Notes: generated by a model from the sequence alone, not told the origin. A stretch of 64,000 nucleotides of DNA from Lingula anatina (GCF_001039355.2 NW_019773625.1:602388-666387), one strand, 5' to 3'. Counted from the stretch's first letter, positions 42,290 to 54,123 are shown. Translations and numbers: made by a program.

Positions 42290-43491
42290 TGGGAGTATAA
42301 AGCTTTTAATACTTTTAAAAATAGTCCAGTATCTGCAACATGCAAAAGGCTGTTTATTCTATCAATGTTGCTGTCTAAAGGTCAATAACTTGAAAAACGG
42401 AAACTCAGTCATCTTTAAAGTTAACCTTTATTCGTTCACGCATTACGTAGATGTAATACAGCACATACAAGTAGTTGTAGTGGTGATGGTAGTGGTAGTG
42501 GTGAAATGATCAAAAACTGAAATACAATAAATGTACATACAAATGAAAATAAAAGAATGGTGAGAGAGAGAGAACAACAGGTACACGCATATAGCGACAA
42601 TGTAAATAAAACTAGAAAAGCTCTCCGAGAGCACAGACCTCCGCCAAGGCAGCAAAGCCTCCACCCAATGCCGTTTCACCCCTAAATTTTCATTCTATAA
42701 TGATTTAGTTTTTTGGTTTTTGATTATTGATTGATTATTGGTTGATTACTGATTGATCCGGATCACCACCAAAAACTAATCATCTGTTCCTTGGCCCACT
42801 TATGACAGTTCCTGAAAATTTTATCAAAATCGGTGCAGGATAATGTACATGTCAACTAAATATCGATATAAAAAAGATGAATTTAATACAAATACCACCT
42901 GACTTAATTAACTACAAATAGGTGATGACGGTTTACCAACATTTCTGTATCGAAATAAATCATCAACTAAACGTACATACCCAAAGCGTTCTAGATATCT
43001 TACCTTATTACAGTCTGAGAAGAACAAACCGACCGCACCCAGAACCGGGATACGCCCGCTTTTATAGAGAACGTTGACAAAAACTACTCAAATATACAAA
43101 AATATATTGCTGTGACATTGCGTTACATGTGACAGCATGATTGATTTGTCGATGTCGACAACAATCAAAATGCAAGGTACCATAAGCTTAAACTGTTTTT
43201 TTTTTATTATTAATTTGCTTTTGCTATTTACAGTCACTTTGGCACAAAGAAACATTATGCAAAGAGTATAATTTATGAAGAAAATATGTTGCGTGCGCTT
43301 TAAAAGGTTCAATATATTTAAGTAATTACATGTATGTGTTATTCCAGTATTTTATTAAAAAGTCATTTGGTCTCCAAACCCTAAAAAAAGAGAATCACTG
43401 CATAAGTATGTTATTCCTGGTGTTAAGCACACTCATTGACATAGCAATAAGGATGTCTTTGAAAAGTGTGTTTAACAGTGGTTGGATTTAG
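42290..43491 (+). pseudogene. PPT2 remnant: intron 7, exon 8 and exon 9, first copy
   Basis: 42290-42372 matches PPT2 copy b intron 7 (TAGTCCAGTATCTGCAACAT). Exon 8 starts at 43234 (SHFGT..) but degrades at once. Exon 9 is 43348-43491 with several codon changes and a TGA in place of the Trp after the catalytic His-Thr-His. An 800-bp non-PPT2 insert with a MITE fragment separates the intron and exon parts. Confidence 0.8.
42637..42840 (+). mobile_element. Truncated element with ACCTCCGCCAAGG end
   Basis: 5' part of the repeat described at 44184-44600. Its 3' half is missing. Confidence 0.6.
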
Positions 43492-43679
43492 TCTATGATC
43501 CAAAAATGAATAAGGGCCTTATTTGGGGCCCTTATTTGGCTGCACCCCCGACAGGCCAGGGTTTTTTTAATTGATTCTTGTAGTTAAGAACCGGAATTTT
43601 TCATTTCTGCCAGTTTCCGGTGTCACGTATACGGTCCGTTCTGCGTGAACCATTCGTCCTGACCGCTTGTACACGCAGC

Positions 43680-43680
43680 N
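43680..43680. other. Single N, probable contig join
   Basis: The repeat copies 42134-43679 and 43681-45553 end and begin exactly here. Confidence 0.8.
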
Positions 43681-43836
43681 AAAACTCATAATACATCTTC
43701 TTCAGGAAAACTGTGCTATTTGTACATTTTAAATAATGCGTTCCACCATATAAAATGCTTACACAAAAAAGTTGAGGCATTATATTTCAGAGTCTAATAT
43801 CATTAACGGACGAAATTTGAATACCTTGGTAAGGGG

Positions 43837-45365
43837 TGGGAGTATAAAGCTTTTAATACTTTTAAAAATAGTCCAGTATCTGCAACATGCAAAAGGCTGT
43901 TTATTCTATCAATGTTGCTGTCTAAAGGTCAATAACTTGAAAAACGGAAACTCAGTCATCTTTAAAGTTAACCTTTATTCGTTCACGCATTACGTAGATG
44001 TAATACAGCACATACAAGTAGTTGTAGTGGTGATGGTAGTGGTAGTGGTGAAATGATCAAAAACTGAAATACAATAAATGTACATACAAATGAAAATAAA
44101 AGAATGGTGAGAGAGAGAGAACAACAGGTACACGCATATAGCGACAATGTAAATAAAACTAGAAAAGCACTCCGAGAGCACAGACCTCCGCCAAGGCAGC
44201 AAAGCCTCCACCCAATGCCGTTTCACCCCTAAATTTTCATTCTATAATGATTTAGTTTTTTGGTTTTTGATTATTGATTATTGATTGATTATTGGTTGAT
44301 TACTGATTGATCTGGATCACCACCAAAAACTAATCATCTGTTCCTTGGCCCACTTCTGACAGTTCCTGAAAATTTCATCAAAATCGGTCCATAACTTAGT
44401 TTTTTGATTTGTGATTATTGATTATTGATTGATTATTGATCCAGATCACCACCAAAAACCAATCACTTCTAAGTTAACCCATTTTTGACCTACCCTGAAA
44501 ATCCCGTCGAAATTCATCTATAACTTTTTTAGTTATGTTGATTACAAACAGACAGACAAACAAACAAACAGGGGGAAAACATAACCTCCTTGGCGGAGGT
44601 AACTATGCAACTTAGATATCGTATAGCTATAGTAGCTTATACTCACTCAACATTCCGCAACTTTAAAGCATACATGCACAGCACCATGACGACCGGGAAA
44701 AACAGAATCGTCTAAAAGGATAATGTACATGTCAACTAAATATCGATATAAAAAAGATGACTTTAATACAAATACCACCTGACTTAATTAACTACAAATA
44801 GGTGATGACGGTTTACCAAAATTTCTGTATCGAAATAAATCATCAACTAAACGTACATACCCAAAGCGTTCTAGATATCTTACCTTATTAAAGTCTGAGA
44901 AGAACAAACTGACCGCACCCAGAACCGGGATACGCCCGCTAGAGAACGCTGACAAAAACTACTCAAATATACAAAAAATATTGCTGTGACATTGCGTTAG
45001 ATGTGACAGCATGATTGCTTTGTCGATGTCGACAACAATCAAAATGCAAGGTACCATAAGCTTAAACTGTTTTTTTTTTATTATTAATTTGCTTTTGCTA
45101 TTTACAGTCACTTTGGCACAAAGAAACATTATGCAAAGAGTATAATTTATGAAGAAAATATGTTGCGTGCGCTTTAAAAGGTTCAATATATTTAAGTAAT
45201 TACATGTATGTGTTATTCCAGTATTTTATTAAAAAGTCATTTGGTCTCCAAACCCTAAAAAAAGAGAATCACTGCATAAGTATGTTATTCCTGGTGTTAA
45301 GCACACTCATTGACATAGCAATAAGGATGTCTTTGAAAAGTGTGTTTAACAGTGGTTGGATTTAG
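43837..45365 (+). pseudogene. PPT2 remnant, second copy
   Basis: Same content as 42290-43491: intron 7 piece at 43837-43919, exon 8 start at 45108, exon 9 at 45222-45365 with the same TGA after His-Thr-His. The shared nonsense change shows that the two copies are not independent decays. Confidence 0.8.
44184..44600 (+). mobile_element. Interspersed element with 13-bp inverted ends
   Basis: Begins ACCTCCGCCAAGG and ends CCTTGGCGGAGGT. The inside contains two related halves with GATTATTGATT runs, GATCACCACCAAAAAC and CCTGAAAAT(T/C), then a GACAGACAAACAAACAAACA tail. It is non-coding. This type of short element is common in invertebrate genomes, but I cannot assign its superfamily. Most of its second half is absent from the first copy of the surrounding repeat. 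Confidence 0.65.
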
Positions 45366-45553
45366 TCTATGATCCAAAAATGAATAAGGGCCTTATTTGG
45401 GGCCCTTATTTGGCTGCACCCCCGACAGGCCAGGGTTTTTTTAATTGATTCTTGTAGTTAAGAACCGGAATTTTTCATTTCTGCCAGTTTCCGGTGTCAC
45501 GTATACGGTCCGTTCTGCGTGAACCATTCGTCCTGACCGCTTGTACACGCAGC

Positions 45554-46460
45554 AGACACGTGTATGAGCCGTCCCGTGAAAGATTCGCTGTTATTCACCT
45601 GTACTGTTATATTCGGCTAGTTCATTTCCTACCTCATTATACATTTACTTACTGTGATGGGAATGTTTCTAGGTAAAATTTATGTGTTAATTGATAATTT
45701 TGATAGAGAATATTTTAATCAGCGTCAAACTACAGTTCGACGCATGGATGAACCTACCGTGGACAAGTCGTCGTTATTCAGCTAATGGCCTACTATTTTA
45801 GTATTGATTTTACAAGGATAGTGTGTTGATATGGCCACCTGAGGGAAATCGCAGTAGAGGTGAACAACTAAAAGGTATAATTACTAGTACTTCTAAAAAT
45901 TATGTTTATATTTGCAGTATGTTCTCAAAAGCGCATGTTTATTAAAGGCTTGGAATGTATTGATAACTCGCTAGAGACGTACTGTACACGCCGGAAGTCT
46001 CTCAGATTTGCCTACGCTTTGTGCGCATGAGCAGAACGGATGGTTCACACTCCGAGCGATACACGCCACCCCGGCTTGAAAAAGTGTCCGTTTGTACCGG
46101 AAACACGCCAAATCTAAGATGGCCGCCAATAAATACATGTCATATGTAAAAACAAAAATTGACTTTAAAGTTACTTAACAACTAAATATTATCAAAATTT
46201 GCGCTGATCACAAGTACAATCAAATATACTGCGGATCTATCATAAATGAAAACTTTTGAACTATCAGAACTGAGATCCAATGAAACTATTTTCACATGAT
46301 ACCCCAGTGTACTACTTAAACAAAAAATCTTAAAACTTTTAAAACTGTTTTTATTATTATTATTATTGTTATTATTATTATTATTATTGCAACATACAAA
46401 TTGCTCAATTGCAATTACTCATAAACGTTGACAAACAAAATTCTCTTTTTTTGCCATGAT
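45554..46460. other. Spacer, no gene recognised
   Basis: Unlike the other spacers, this one contains GC-richer words such as TACACGCCGGAAGTCTC (ETS-like) and CCAAATCTAAGATGGCCGCC (YY1-like) at 45985-46130, which look like a promoter. No open exon follows on either strand within reach. An ATT/TTA microsatellite lies at 46350-46387. Confidence 0.4.
46350..46387 (+). repeat. (TTA)n microsatellite
   Basis: TTA units with a TTG interruption. Confidence 0.9.
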
Positions 46461-46467
46461 GTTTCCT

Positions 46468-46473
46468 TTTATT
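46468..46473 (-). terminator. Polyadenylation signal of the minus-strand GNAT gene at 46.7 kb
   Basis: TTTATT on the plus strand, in the same context as the signal at 37119. Confidence 0.55.
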
Positions 46474-46679
46474 CATGAATGATTTATCCCCTCCTGGGAC
46501 CCGTTCCATACAACGTATAAAATCGAAAGTCAAGAATCTCAGCTAATTTGCATTTTGGAAAAAAACGCTTACTAATTTACCCATTATTCATCTCAACTCA
46601 TTTCTCCCCTTCTGCAAAATCGTTTTTATTATTTCACATGGCATAACTAGGAGTTGACTCAATGTTTTATCACACAATG

Positions 46680-48201
46680 TCAACAATGATGAGCTACTGC
46701 TCCTGACGCAATTGAAAAGATCTTTTCCTGTGGAACCTTCACGTCATGACGGTAAAACATTCGGGTCACGTCCGCATGAACTTTAAGTGTGCTTTTATTC
46801 TCAGCCAGCAACTCTTGCAAAATTTCGCTCCCAACAGGTACCCACATGTCCACAGTTTCACCAAAAGTAGTCTTTCCCATTAAGCTGACCAGTAAGGTTT
46901 TTATAATGGCGGGGGTTTCACCATAAAGTGGGCCAATGAGGATAGTATTGTTAGAATCGCGCTTTATGACGCCGTAACCGAGAATTTCATCTGCCTTGCT
47001 CATAGCAACCAAGGTTATGGTCGATTCCCCCTCAATCCACACTCTTAGAAACCTTTCACGTTCAATAGTGTGTATTTTGGTGTCATATTGAATCAGGGCA
47101 TCAAATTGCACACCTTGTGAAGGAAAAGTAGATACAAAACAATCTTCTGACAACTTTATCTTTTCTGTCGCGATGGTACCGGATACATGGCGTACTTTCC
47201 ATGATTCCACTGTAAAACCTGATCTTTTGTTGGGCTCCACTCTTTCTGCCACGGAGAATATGCCAAGGTTCCTATCCCCAATGTACTCTTCTACCTTCTG
47301 CCGCAACCTTGTACCTATTTGATCAAAACTAACGAAAGTTAAAAAAAAACAAAAAACATTGTCTATATTTAATTTTTAAGGGGATTGGTTTCAGTTTTCA
47401 AAAGTAGGGTAGTTTTAGATGAGTCTCCATTAGTGGTACATGGCTCACTTTAATTTGTTTTACTTCTTTTCTGTAAAATTCAAATCAGATGGCACGTTTA
47501 TCGTACATATGTAAAAAGTGCAAAAATATGTGTCAGACCAATTAATAACGTTATAAAATAGCGTTGATCAAATATCTCTGCTCCCGATATATGTACATAC
47601 TGCTTCAACGACTGTCACATCTCTACGACACATTATAATGAAGTATCTGAATAGTTTGAGGACGAGCGATTCGACACAGAAACTCCTGTAATGCATTCTT
47701 TCTCCCCACCCCTCCCCCGAAATCTAGCATTCGTAGGCCTACTCAACCATCACAATCACATTACAGATGCTTTCTTACCAATACCCAGTCCACGATGCTG
47801 CTTGCAGACGATCCACATTCCTCCAAACGCTTCCTCTTCACTCAGGTTAAAGCCCATTGCAACACCTGTAAACCATAAGAGATCACTCTGCATTTTTAAA
47901 ATTATTAACATCATTATTAAAATAAAGGCCAGTGTAATCCAATTTTTCATTTCATACATTATTCAAAAGGAAATAAAACTTAGGCGTGGTTTTAAAAACA
48001 TGGCGGCGGAAAGCAATAGGTGTCAGTTTTTTTTTTACCTATAACTTTCCCCTGCAGCTCAGCAATAAACGAACCTTCTGGGCTGTATTCAAAGAGAGCC
48101 CTAATAACATCCTGGCTGTAATTCCATAACTCCTTCTCTGCCAAACGGGTTACTTCAGCCAAATTTTCAGGCTGCATAAGTCTTATCGTAGCCGTCGACA
48201 T
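46680..48201 (-). CDS. GNAT N-acyltransferase with YitH-like domain, intact minus-strand copy 1
   Basis: Exon 1 48039-48201 (starts MSTATIRLMQPENLAEVTRL), exon 2 47779-47865, exon 3 46680-47314. Both introns are phase 1 with GT-AG borders; total 885 bp, 294 aa. Exon 2 ends CKQHRGLGI, so the acetyl-CoA loop reads R-G-L-G-I-G and fits the GNAT consensus, unlike the plus-strand gene. Exon 3 starts TRLRQKVEEYIGDRNLGIFS and carries the YitH-type motifs (QYDTKIHTIERERFLRVW, LIGPLYGETP, TRMFYR). The C-terminus is AVAHHC. Introns are short (173 and 464 bp) and transposon-free. No stop or frameshift is seen. The acceptor of the acyl group is unknown. Confidence 0.88.
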
Positions 48202-48521
48202 GGTGGGATTTTTGTTCCTTGTACCTTAAGTGTGGCAATGGTACTTAGATCTAACGAAATGCGTAAAACTAATATGTATGCAGTGGTTGTCTATACATGT
48301 ACTGGCAAAATTCGGTCGTAAATGGGCCATTTAACATTAAAGTTACTGTCTAGGTCTTGTCGGGTCAGGTCACGTGTAGGTTAGGTCAGTTTTAACGACT
48401 GTCACCTATCTCTCAGTAGACATTAATAACGCATCTCAAAGTGGCAGTGACATATTTGTCGGAATTCCTTTCAGACAGGTCATACGTTTAAACTGTTGAC
48501 TGGATGCAGAAACTTACTTAC

Positions 48522-48595
48522 CAATACACTGCCCACGCCATGGCTTACTGACTACCCACATTCTTCTTCACTCAGGTTAAACCCAATTACCACAA
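48522..48595 (-). pseudogene. GNAT exon 2 remnant
   Basis: Matches exon 2 of the SESWRGQRI class but has lost the EAFGG codons and the acceptor AG. The adjoining exon 1 was replaced by Gypsy sequence. The sister remnant at 54442 still has exon 1. Confidence 0.7.
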
Positions 48596-49068
48596 CGGAA
48601 AAACCACAATAGGGCATTCCACAATGGATATCACAAATCTTTTCATAACTTTTCTCCAAAATCTGCCTTGGGCGTAGTTTTTGTAACATTATCTACTTAA
48701 TTGTTTTTTGTGAATGTCATTAAAGGTCAGAAAGCTCCATAAGTGGCATTCTTTAAATGACCCTGGTCACCTACAGAATTCACATGATGACAGTTTCAGA
48801 CATTGTTAGAACAAACACGTGTTCCTGATACTTCGTAATGTACATGTACCGTACGCATTGTTGTTGCCCCTCTCTTGAATAGAGTCCGGCACGTTGGACT
48901 CAGTAAAGAGCCATCTTAGACATGTTATTACATTGCGTCAAAAGTGTTTACAACACATAGGCAACAGTGACGATCCGTGGCAGTTTTTACGTTGTTAACT
49001 GTTAGCATGGTACTCACTGGTATTCCAACACCTTCCATGGACTGGAGTGCTTCTAATCATCCTGAACA

Positions 49069-49730
49069 GTGGAAAAAATTCCACAGTCTCGTGGAACTCA
49101 TTTTAATGGGCCACTAAAGGAAAATGAAGAGAAAGTGAATGTGACTTACTTCTTGTTATGGATAGGAGACAAAGGGAGAGAAATAAACTCAACTTGGACA
49201 TATCTGGACCAACCAGACAAGCTGCAATCTTATTATGAACGTTTTCAAGCACATGTGCAGCCAAAACTGAATCCCATATTCGCGCGGTTCAAGTTTGAAA
49301 CTCAACAATAAAACTCAATTTCTTATGCGTTTGCGGACACTTCCTGTGCATACGCAAATGCAGAAGAGATGATCCGAGGGATTGTATTTGGTACTTCATC
49401 AGAGAAAGTGAGGGAAAAGCTCATAAATGATGGTGACAAGCTGACACTCGACAAGGCCGTGCAGATAGCTCAGTGGTACGAGTATTTAGTGGAACAACTA
49501 AGGACAATGGGGAAAGAGGTCAGCAGCATTAAGAAACACCCTCCACGTACAGGCAACTGGAGACATGTGAACAGACAGAGGATACTGCGAAAAAACAGGA
49601 CAAACATGAGTGTGACAATTGTGGCTACGAGACTGATAAATGTCCGGCTAAGGGTAAACATTGTTATAACTGTAAGAAATTCAATCACTTTGCTAAGAAA
49701 AATGCCGCAAAAGGATTTCTAAAAACATGT
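49069..49730 (+). pseudogene. Gag-like fragment of the Gypsy element
   Basis: A capsid-like stretch (49069-49311, stop at its end) continues after a gap as VREKLINDGDKLTLDKAVQI (49400-49470). A frameshifted CCHC-type knuckle follows (CPAKGKHCYNC near 49640). Two stops or frameshifts separate the parts. Confidence 0.75.
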
Positions 49731-49737
49731 TAACGAG

Positions 49738-50097
49738 TTGCAAACTTTGCCAGATCGGCCCGATTCCGATTCTGATTCAGATTCACAATTTATTGTAGAT
49801 AGTATTGACACATCAGAGGGCTTAGATCAAGCATTTTGCCATGCAGAAATGGGTCCAGCAAAGACCAGTATTAAGTTTAAGATTGACACAGGTTCTCAAG
49901 TGAATATTTTACCCAAGCACGTGTTTGACTCAGTAGGTCATGTAGCCGACCTGAAATCTCCTGGTCAGAAGCTTACTGCTTATAATGGTCACTGCTTACA
50001 AAATTGTGAGACAATGTGTCTGCAAGTGATATCTAGGTACATGGTTTGTAATTCACCTCAAGATCATATTGCTGTAACTGTAGCAGCATTTATCTAG
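49738..50097 (+). pseudogene. Retroviral-type aspartic protease fragment
   Basis: Contains FKIDTGSQVNILP, the DTG/S active-site motif of Gypsy proteases. The frame ends at the junction with inverted RNase H sequence. Confidence 0.75.
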
Positions 50098-50340
50098 CTG
50101 TATTCAAGGGCTTCTTTAATATAGATATCAAAGGCTTGTGGTCTGTCTCCACAACTATCTTACGGCTATAAACATACTGATGAAATCTTTTGCACCCGAA
50201 AACTATACCAAACATCTCCTTTTCTATCTGGGCATAGTTGATTTCTGAAGCATTCAGAGCTTTGAACGCACATGCTATGGGTTTTCCTTCCTGCAATAGT
50301 GCAGCACCTAGACCATACTTAGAGACATCAGTCTGTAGAG
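50090..50340 (-). pseudogene. RNase H fragment in inverted orientation
   Basis: On the minus strand: [20 protein letters not shown], then [20 protein letters not shown] and [11 protein letters not shown], characteristic of Gypsy RNase H. It is opposite to the flanking protease and integrase pieces. Confidence 0.8.
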
Positions 50341-51560
50341 TATAATTGCCCCTCTGAGATTATAGAATGCTGGAATCACAGGGATGAATTATCTTATATT
50401 GATGGCCTACTACTCAAAGGACAAAAGGTTATTGTACATGTACCCCAGAGACTAAGGGTGAAAATGCTGCACTCTATACACACAGGTCACAAAGAAATAG
50501 AGAAATGACTAAACCGAGCCACATCAGCATTTTTTTGGACAGGCATGTCAGATGACATTAGTGATTTTGTTTGTAAGTGCCCCATTTATCTCATGCAGAG
50601 AAATAACAACCCTAAGCAACCTTTGCAGCCTCACCCCATCCCTAAATACCCCTGGCAAACACTGACTTGTTTACAGGAGATGGAAAGGATTTTATAGTTT
50701 TAGTTTTTATAGTTGTATAGTTGTAGATAAATATTATAGTTGATAGTTAGAGGTAGCTCAACTTACCTCTCCTCAAAGTCATCAGGTAATCAGCAAGTTA
50801 AAGATTAAAAGATAATGTTTGCAAGATCTGGAATACCACAAATTGTCATTTCAAACAATAGTCCTCAGTACGCCTCTCTGGAGTTCACTGATTTCTCTAA
50901 GCATATGGCTGAGAAATATGTCCAAATTGTAAAGAGACTGTTTGAATAGTCAAAGTCTGATAAATCTGATCCTAATTTGGCTTTATTGGAATACAGGGTA
51001 TCCCCCTTGACATCATATACTCCCCAACGCAGTTATTACAAGGACAACAGTTGCGTTCTGTTTCACCTGTCATCACTCAACAGTTGTGTCCCCAGTTCAT
51101 TGATCCTAAAAATTTCAATGATCATATGATAGATTCGAGTCATCAAAAGCAGAAGAAATGTTATGACCATGGTTCCCGACCCCTTCCCCTTGTAAATGTA
51201 GATGACTCAGTCAGATGTCAGCGAAATGACAAATTATGGAAAACTGTCACTGATAAGGTGAATAAAAAGTCGTTTGTTTTACAAGCTCCTAATGGTGGTA
51301 TATTTCGACGTAACAGGCGTCATATTCTCAAAAGAAAAGAGCCCAATGATCCTCATGACACTGACCTGCCAGTGCCTATTTGCACTGAGAATCTGGTAAA
51401 TAAATCCAGTGATCTTAAAAATATAGTAGATCACCCAGAGCCTACTGTAAATGCCATAGTTACATGTAAGTCCTCGGTTAAAGTAAAATCAACCCCCGCT
51501 GTCACTGATCACATGATGGCTACGTCACATCTCATGGGATTCCTCAGTGTTGTTGATTTG
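50341..51560 (+). pseudogene. Integrase fragments of the Gypsy element
   Basis: 50355-50700 reads as the integrase zinc-binding domain (HTGHKEIEK then a stop). 50815-50950 holds a piece of the catalytic core (FARSGIPQIVISNNSPQYAS). 51051-51400 matches the C-terminal module with NDKLWKTVTDKV and RRNRRHILKR. Large parts between are missing. Confidence 0.75.
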
Positions 51561-52059
51561 GTAGAACTAAAGTGTATATGTAAAATTGCAGTTTTCGTCT
51601 TTTTGCAGACAGAATTAAGTTCATCAACAAGATTTAAGGAATTGCAAAATGGATCATTCCACGATAATTGATTGATGGCTGGATCAGGTCAAAGGCGCTA
51701 ACATTTTGTGTAATATACTACCGCTAAGATGTTGTCACACCTTCCAAAATTCTCATTTGTTTTAAAAAGTGACTTTTCATTATCCTGAGATAGAATAATT
51801 AATTAAATGATACACATGCAAAAGTAACAATCAACATAGGCATATCACACCTGTGCTGATTTATTAAATTTTTCTCAACATGACACAACAAATTGGTTTC
51901 TTCAGTGTACAGACCCTATGTAAAAAAATTTCTTATAACGTTTTATACGGGATTGATTAATTTTAAAAATGTACACATTTTTATTTGATAAAACACCTTT
52001 ACAACATGTACCCATATTGAAGTAGTTCACGTAAAAACGGGTCAAATACCGTGCCCATA

Positions 52060-52385
52060 AAGAACATTTACATTATTTAAAATGTAGTTATCTGTTGTGA
52101 GATGTTGATACAAACTTGTTTCAGGAATTAAAATGAACAACATTTTACAATATTTAAAATGTAGTCATTTATTGTGAGATATTGGTAGAAACTTGTTAGG
52201 TTTTATGTTAGTTTTAGCAACAATACTTCCCAGTACGTCCTTCATGTACACTCAAACAAATTTGATATTGTATTTTGAAATTATTCTAATTCCTAATATC
52301 AATATCTTTTAACCCAGTTGTTAATTTTTGTTACAATTTTAATGATATATTTTAAGTTGTTGTTTTAATTTTTCATTTTGGTTCT
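52060..52385 (+). pseudogene. PPT2 3' UTR fragment
   Basis: Matches 22050-22400 downstream of PPT2 copy b, including the repeated TTTAAAATGTAGT(A/C)(A/T)TTTATTG-type block and TTAGTTTTAGCAACAATACT. No exon is included. It abuts the 3' flank of the GNAT gene at 52.5 kb. Confidence 0.8.
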
Positions 52386-52514
52386 AAGTTGTATAAAAAA
52401 ACTCTTACTCATTTACCCATTTTTCATCTCAACTCATTTCTCCCCTTATTTAAATCGTATTTGTTATTTCACATGGCATCACTAAAAGTTGACTGAATGT
52501 TTTATCACTGAATG

Positions 52515-54123
52515 TCAACAATGATGAGCTACTGCTGCTGACGCAATTGCAAAGATCTTTTCCTGTGGAGCCTTCACGTCATGATGGTAAAACATTCGGG
52601 TCACGTCCGCATGAACTTTAAGTGTGCTTTTATTTTCAGTCAGTAATTCTTGCAAAATCTCGCTCCCAACAGGTGCCCACATGTCCACAGTTTCACCAAA
52701 AGTAGTCTTGCCGATTAAGCTGACCAGTAAGGTTTTCATAATGGCGGGAGTTTCACCATAAAGTGGGCCAAGAAGGGTGGTATTGTTAGAATCACGCTTA
52801 ATGGCGCCGTAACCGACGATTTCACCTGCCTTGCTCATAGCAAACAAGGTTATGGTCGATTCTCCTTCAATCCAAACTTTTAGAAACCTTTCACGTTCAA
52901 TGGTGTGTATTTTGGTGTCATATTGAAGCAGGGCATCGAACTGCACGCCATGTGAAGGAAACGTAGATACTTTACAATCTTCTGACAACTTGATCTTTTC
53001 TGTTGCGATGGTACCAGATATATGGCGCACTTTCCATGATTCCACTGTAAAACCTAATCTTTTGTTCGGCACCACTCTTTCTGCCACAGAGAATATGCCA
53101 AGGTTTCTATCCCCAATGTACTCTTCCATCTTCTGCCACAACCTTGTACCTATTCGATCAAAACTGACGAAAGTTAAACAAAAAACATTGTCTATATTTA
53201 ATTTTTCAAAAGGAGGGTACTTTTTGATATAGTCTCTATTAGTGCTACATGGCACAGTTTAATTTTTTTCTTTTCTGTAATATTTGGATCAGATGGCAGG
53301 TATACATGTATCATATACTAGTAAGTCAAAGCAACACAATGTTCAGGTCACAAAAATAACCCCATACTTGTAAACTAACTTGAATGGAGTTGCTTGCTTG
53401 TGAACTCGACTTGTTTTATGGCCTTACATTATGCAAGTGGACGTTTGCAGTTTGAGTAATTAAGTTAGAGAGAAAGCAAAAAATTCAAAAATATGTGTAA
53501 CGTTACAAAATCAAATATCTCTGCTCCCGATGTACATACTGCTTCAACGACCGTCACCTCTCTACGACATATTACAATAAAGTATCTGCATAGTTTGAGG
53601 ACGAGCGATTCAACACAGAAACTCCTGAATCGTTTTCCTTCCTCCACCCCCCTACCCCCGAAATCTGGCATTCGTACTCAACCATCACAATCACATTACA
53701 GATGCTTTCTTACCAATACCCAGTCCACGATGCTGCTTACAGACGATCCACATTCCTCCAAAGGCTTCCTCTTCACTCAGGTTAAATCCCATCACAACAC
53801 CTGTAAATCATAAGAGACAGGTGTGCATTTTTAAAATCATTATCATCATTAATTTGTGTGATCCAATTTTTCATTTCATTCATTATTTAAAAGGAAGGAA
53901 AACTTAGGCGTGGTTTTAAAAACATGGCGGCAGAAAGCAATGGGTGTCAGTTTTGTTTACCTATAACTTTGCCCTGCAACTCAGCAATAAACGATCCTTC
54001 TGGGCTGTATTCAAAGAGAGCCCTAATAACCTCCTGGCTGTAATTCCACGACACCATCTCTGCCAAACGGGTTACTTCAGCCAGGTCTTCAGGCTGCATA
54101 AGTCTTATCGTGGCCGTCGACAT
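52515..54123 (-). CDS. GNAT N-acyltransferase with YitH-like domain, intact minus-strand copy 2
   Basis: Exon 1 53961-54123 (MSTATIRLMQPEDLAEVTRL), exon 2 53714-53800 (ending CKQHRGLGI), exon 3 52515-53149. Phase 1 introns, GT-AG borders, 885 bp, 294 aa. Features match the copy at 46.7 kb, with GTRLWQKMEEYIGDRNLGIF at the exon 2/3 border, TLLGPLYGETP, and the end AIASAAVAHHC. Its 3' flank has been replaced by a PPT2 3' UTR fragment, so the usual poly(A) context is missing. This may affect expression. No internal damage is visible. Upstream lies a decayed partner gene (54442-54808). Confidence 0.88.

Larger units (their letters stand above)
42134..43679. repeat. First copy of a 1.5-kb repeat abutting a single N
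   Basis: Nearly identical to 43681-45553 from its first base to its last, but lacking about 325 bp that the second copy has at about 44389-44716. It ends exactly at the N at 43680. This fits two overlapping contigs or haplotypes joined without merging. Confidence 0.85.
43681..45553. repeat. Second copy of the 1.5-kb repeat
   Basis: Starts directly after the N with the sequence found at 42134. It is longer by one block of about 325 bp. Confidence 0.85.
48690..51570 (+). mobile_element. Decayed Ty3/Gypsy retrotransposon, internally rearranged
   Basis: Between two GNAT flank segments that are close together in the sister unit at 54.6-54.9 kb lies about 2.9 kb of retroelement. In order it shows gag-like sequence and a zinc-knuckle region, an aspartic protease segment, an RNase H segment on the opposite strand, an integrase zinc-binding and core segment, and an integrase C-terminal segment. 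Reverse transcriptase is missing. No LTR pair could be seen. Many stops and frameshifts make it inactive. Confidence 0.85.

Noticed and set aside
42225-42509. 94-aa open frame, identical copy at 43772-44056
   Set aside because: Built from PPT2 intron 7 sequence and a GTAGTG repeat; identity is due to the suspect 1.5-kb duplication.
43505-43545. AAGGGCC...GGGCCCTTATT inverted words as a terminator hairpin
   Set aside because: Bacterial-type terminators do not apply here; probably a short palindromic repeat.
53465-53671. 68-aa minus-strand open frame and its plus-strand shadow
   Set aside because: Lies in intron 2 of the GNAT gene at 52.5 kb.
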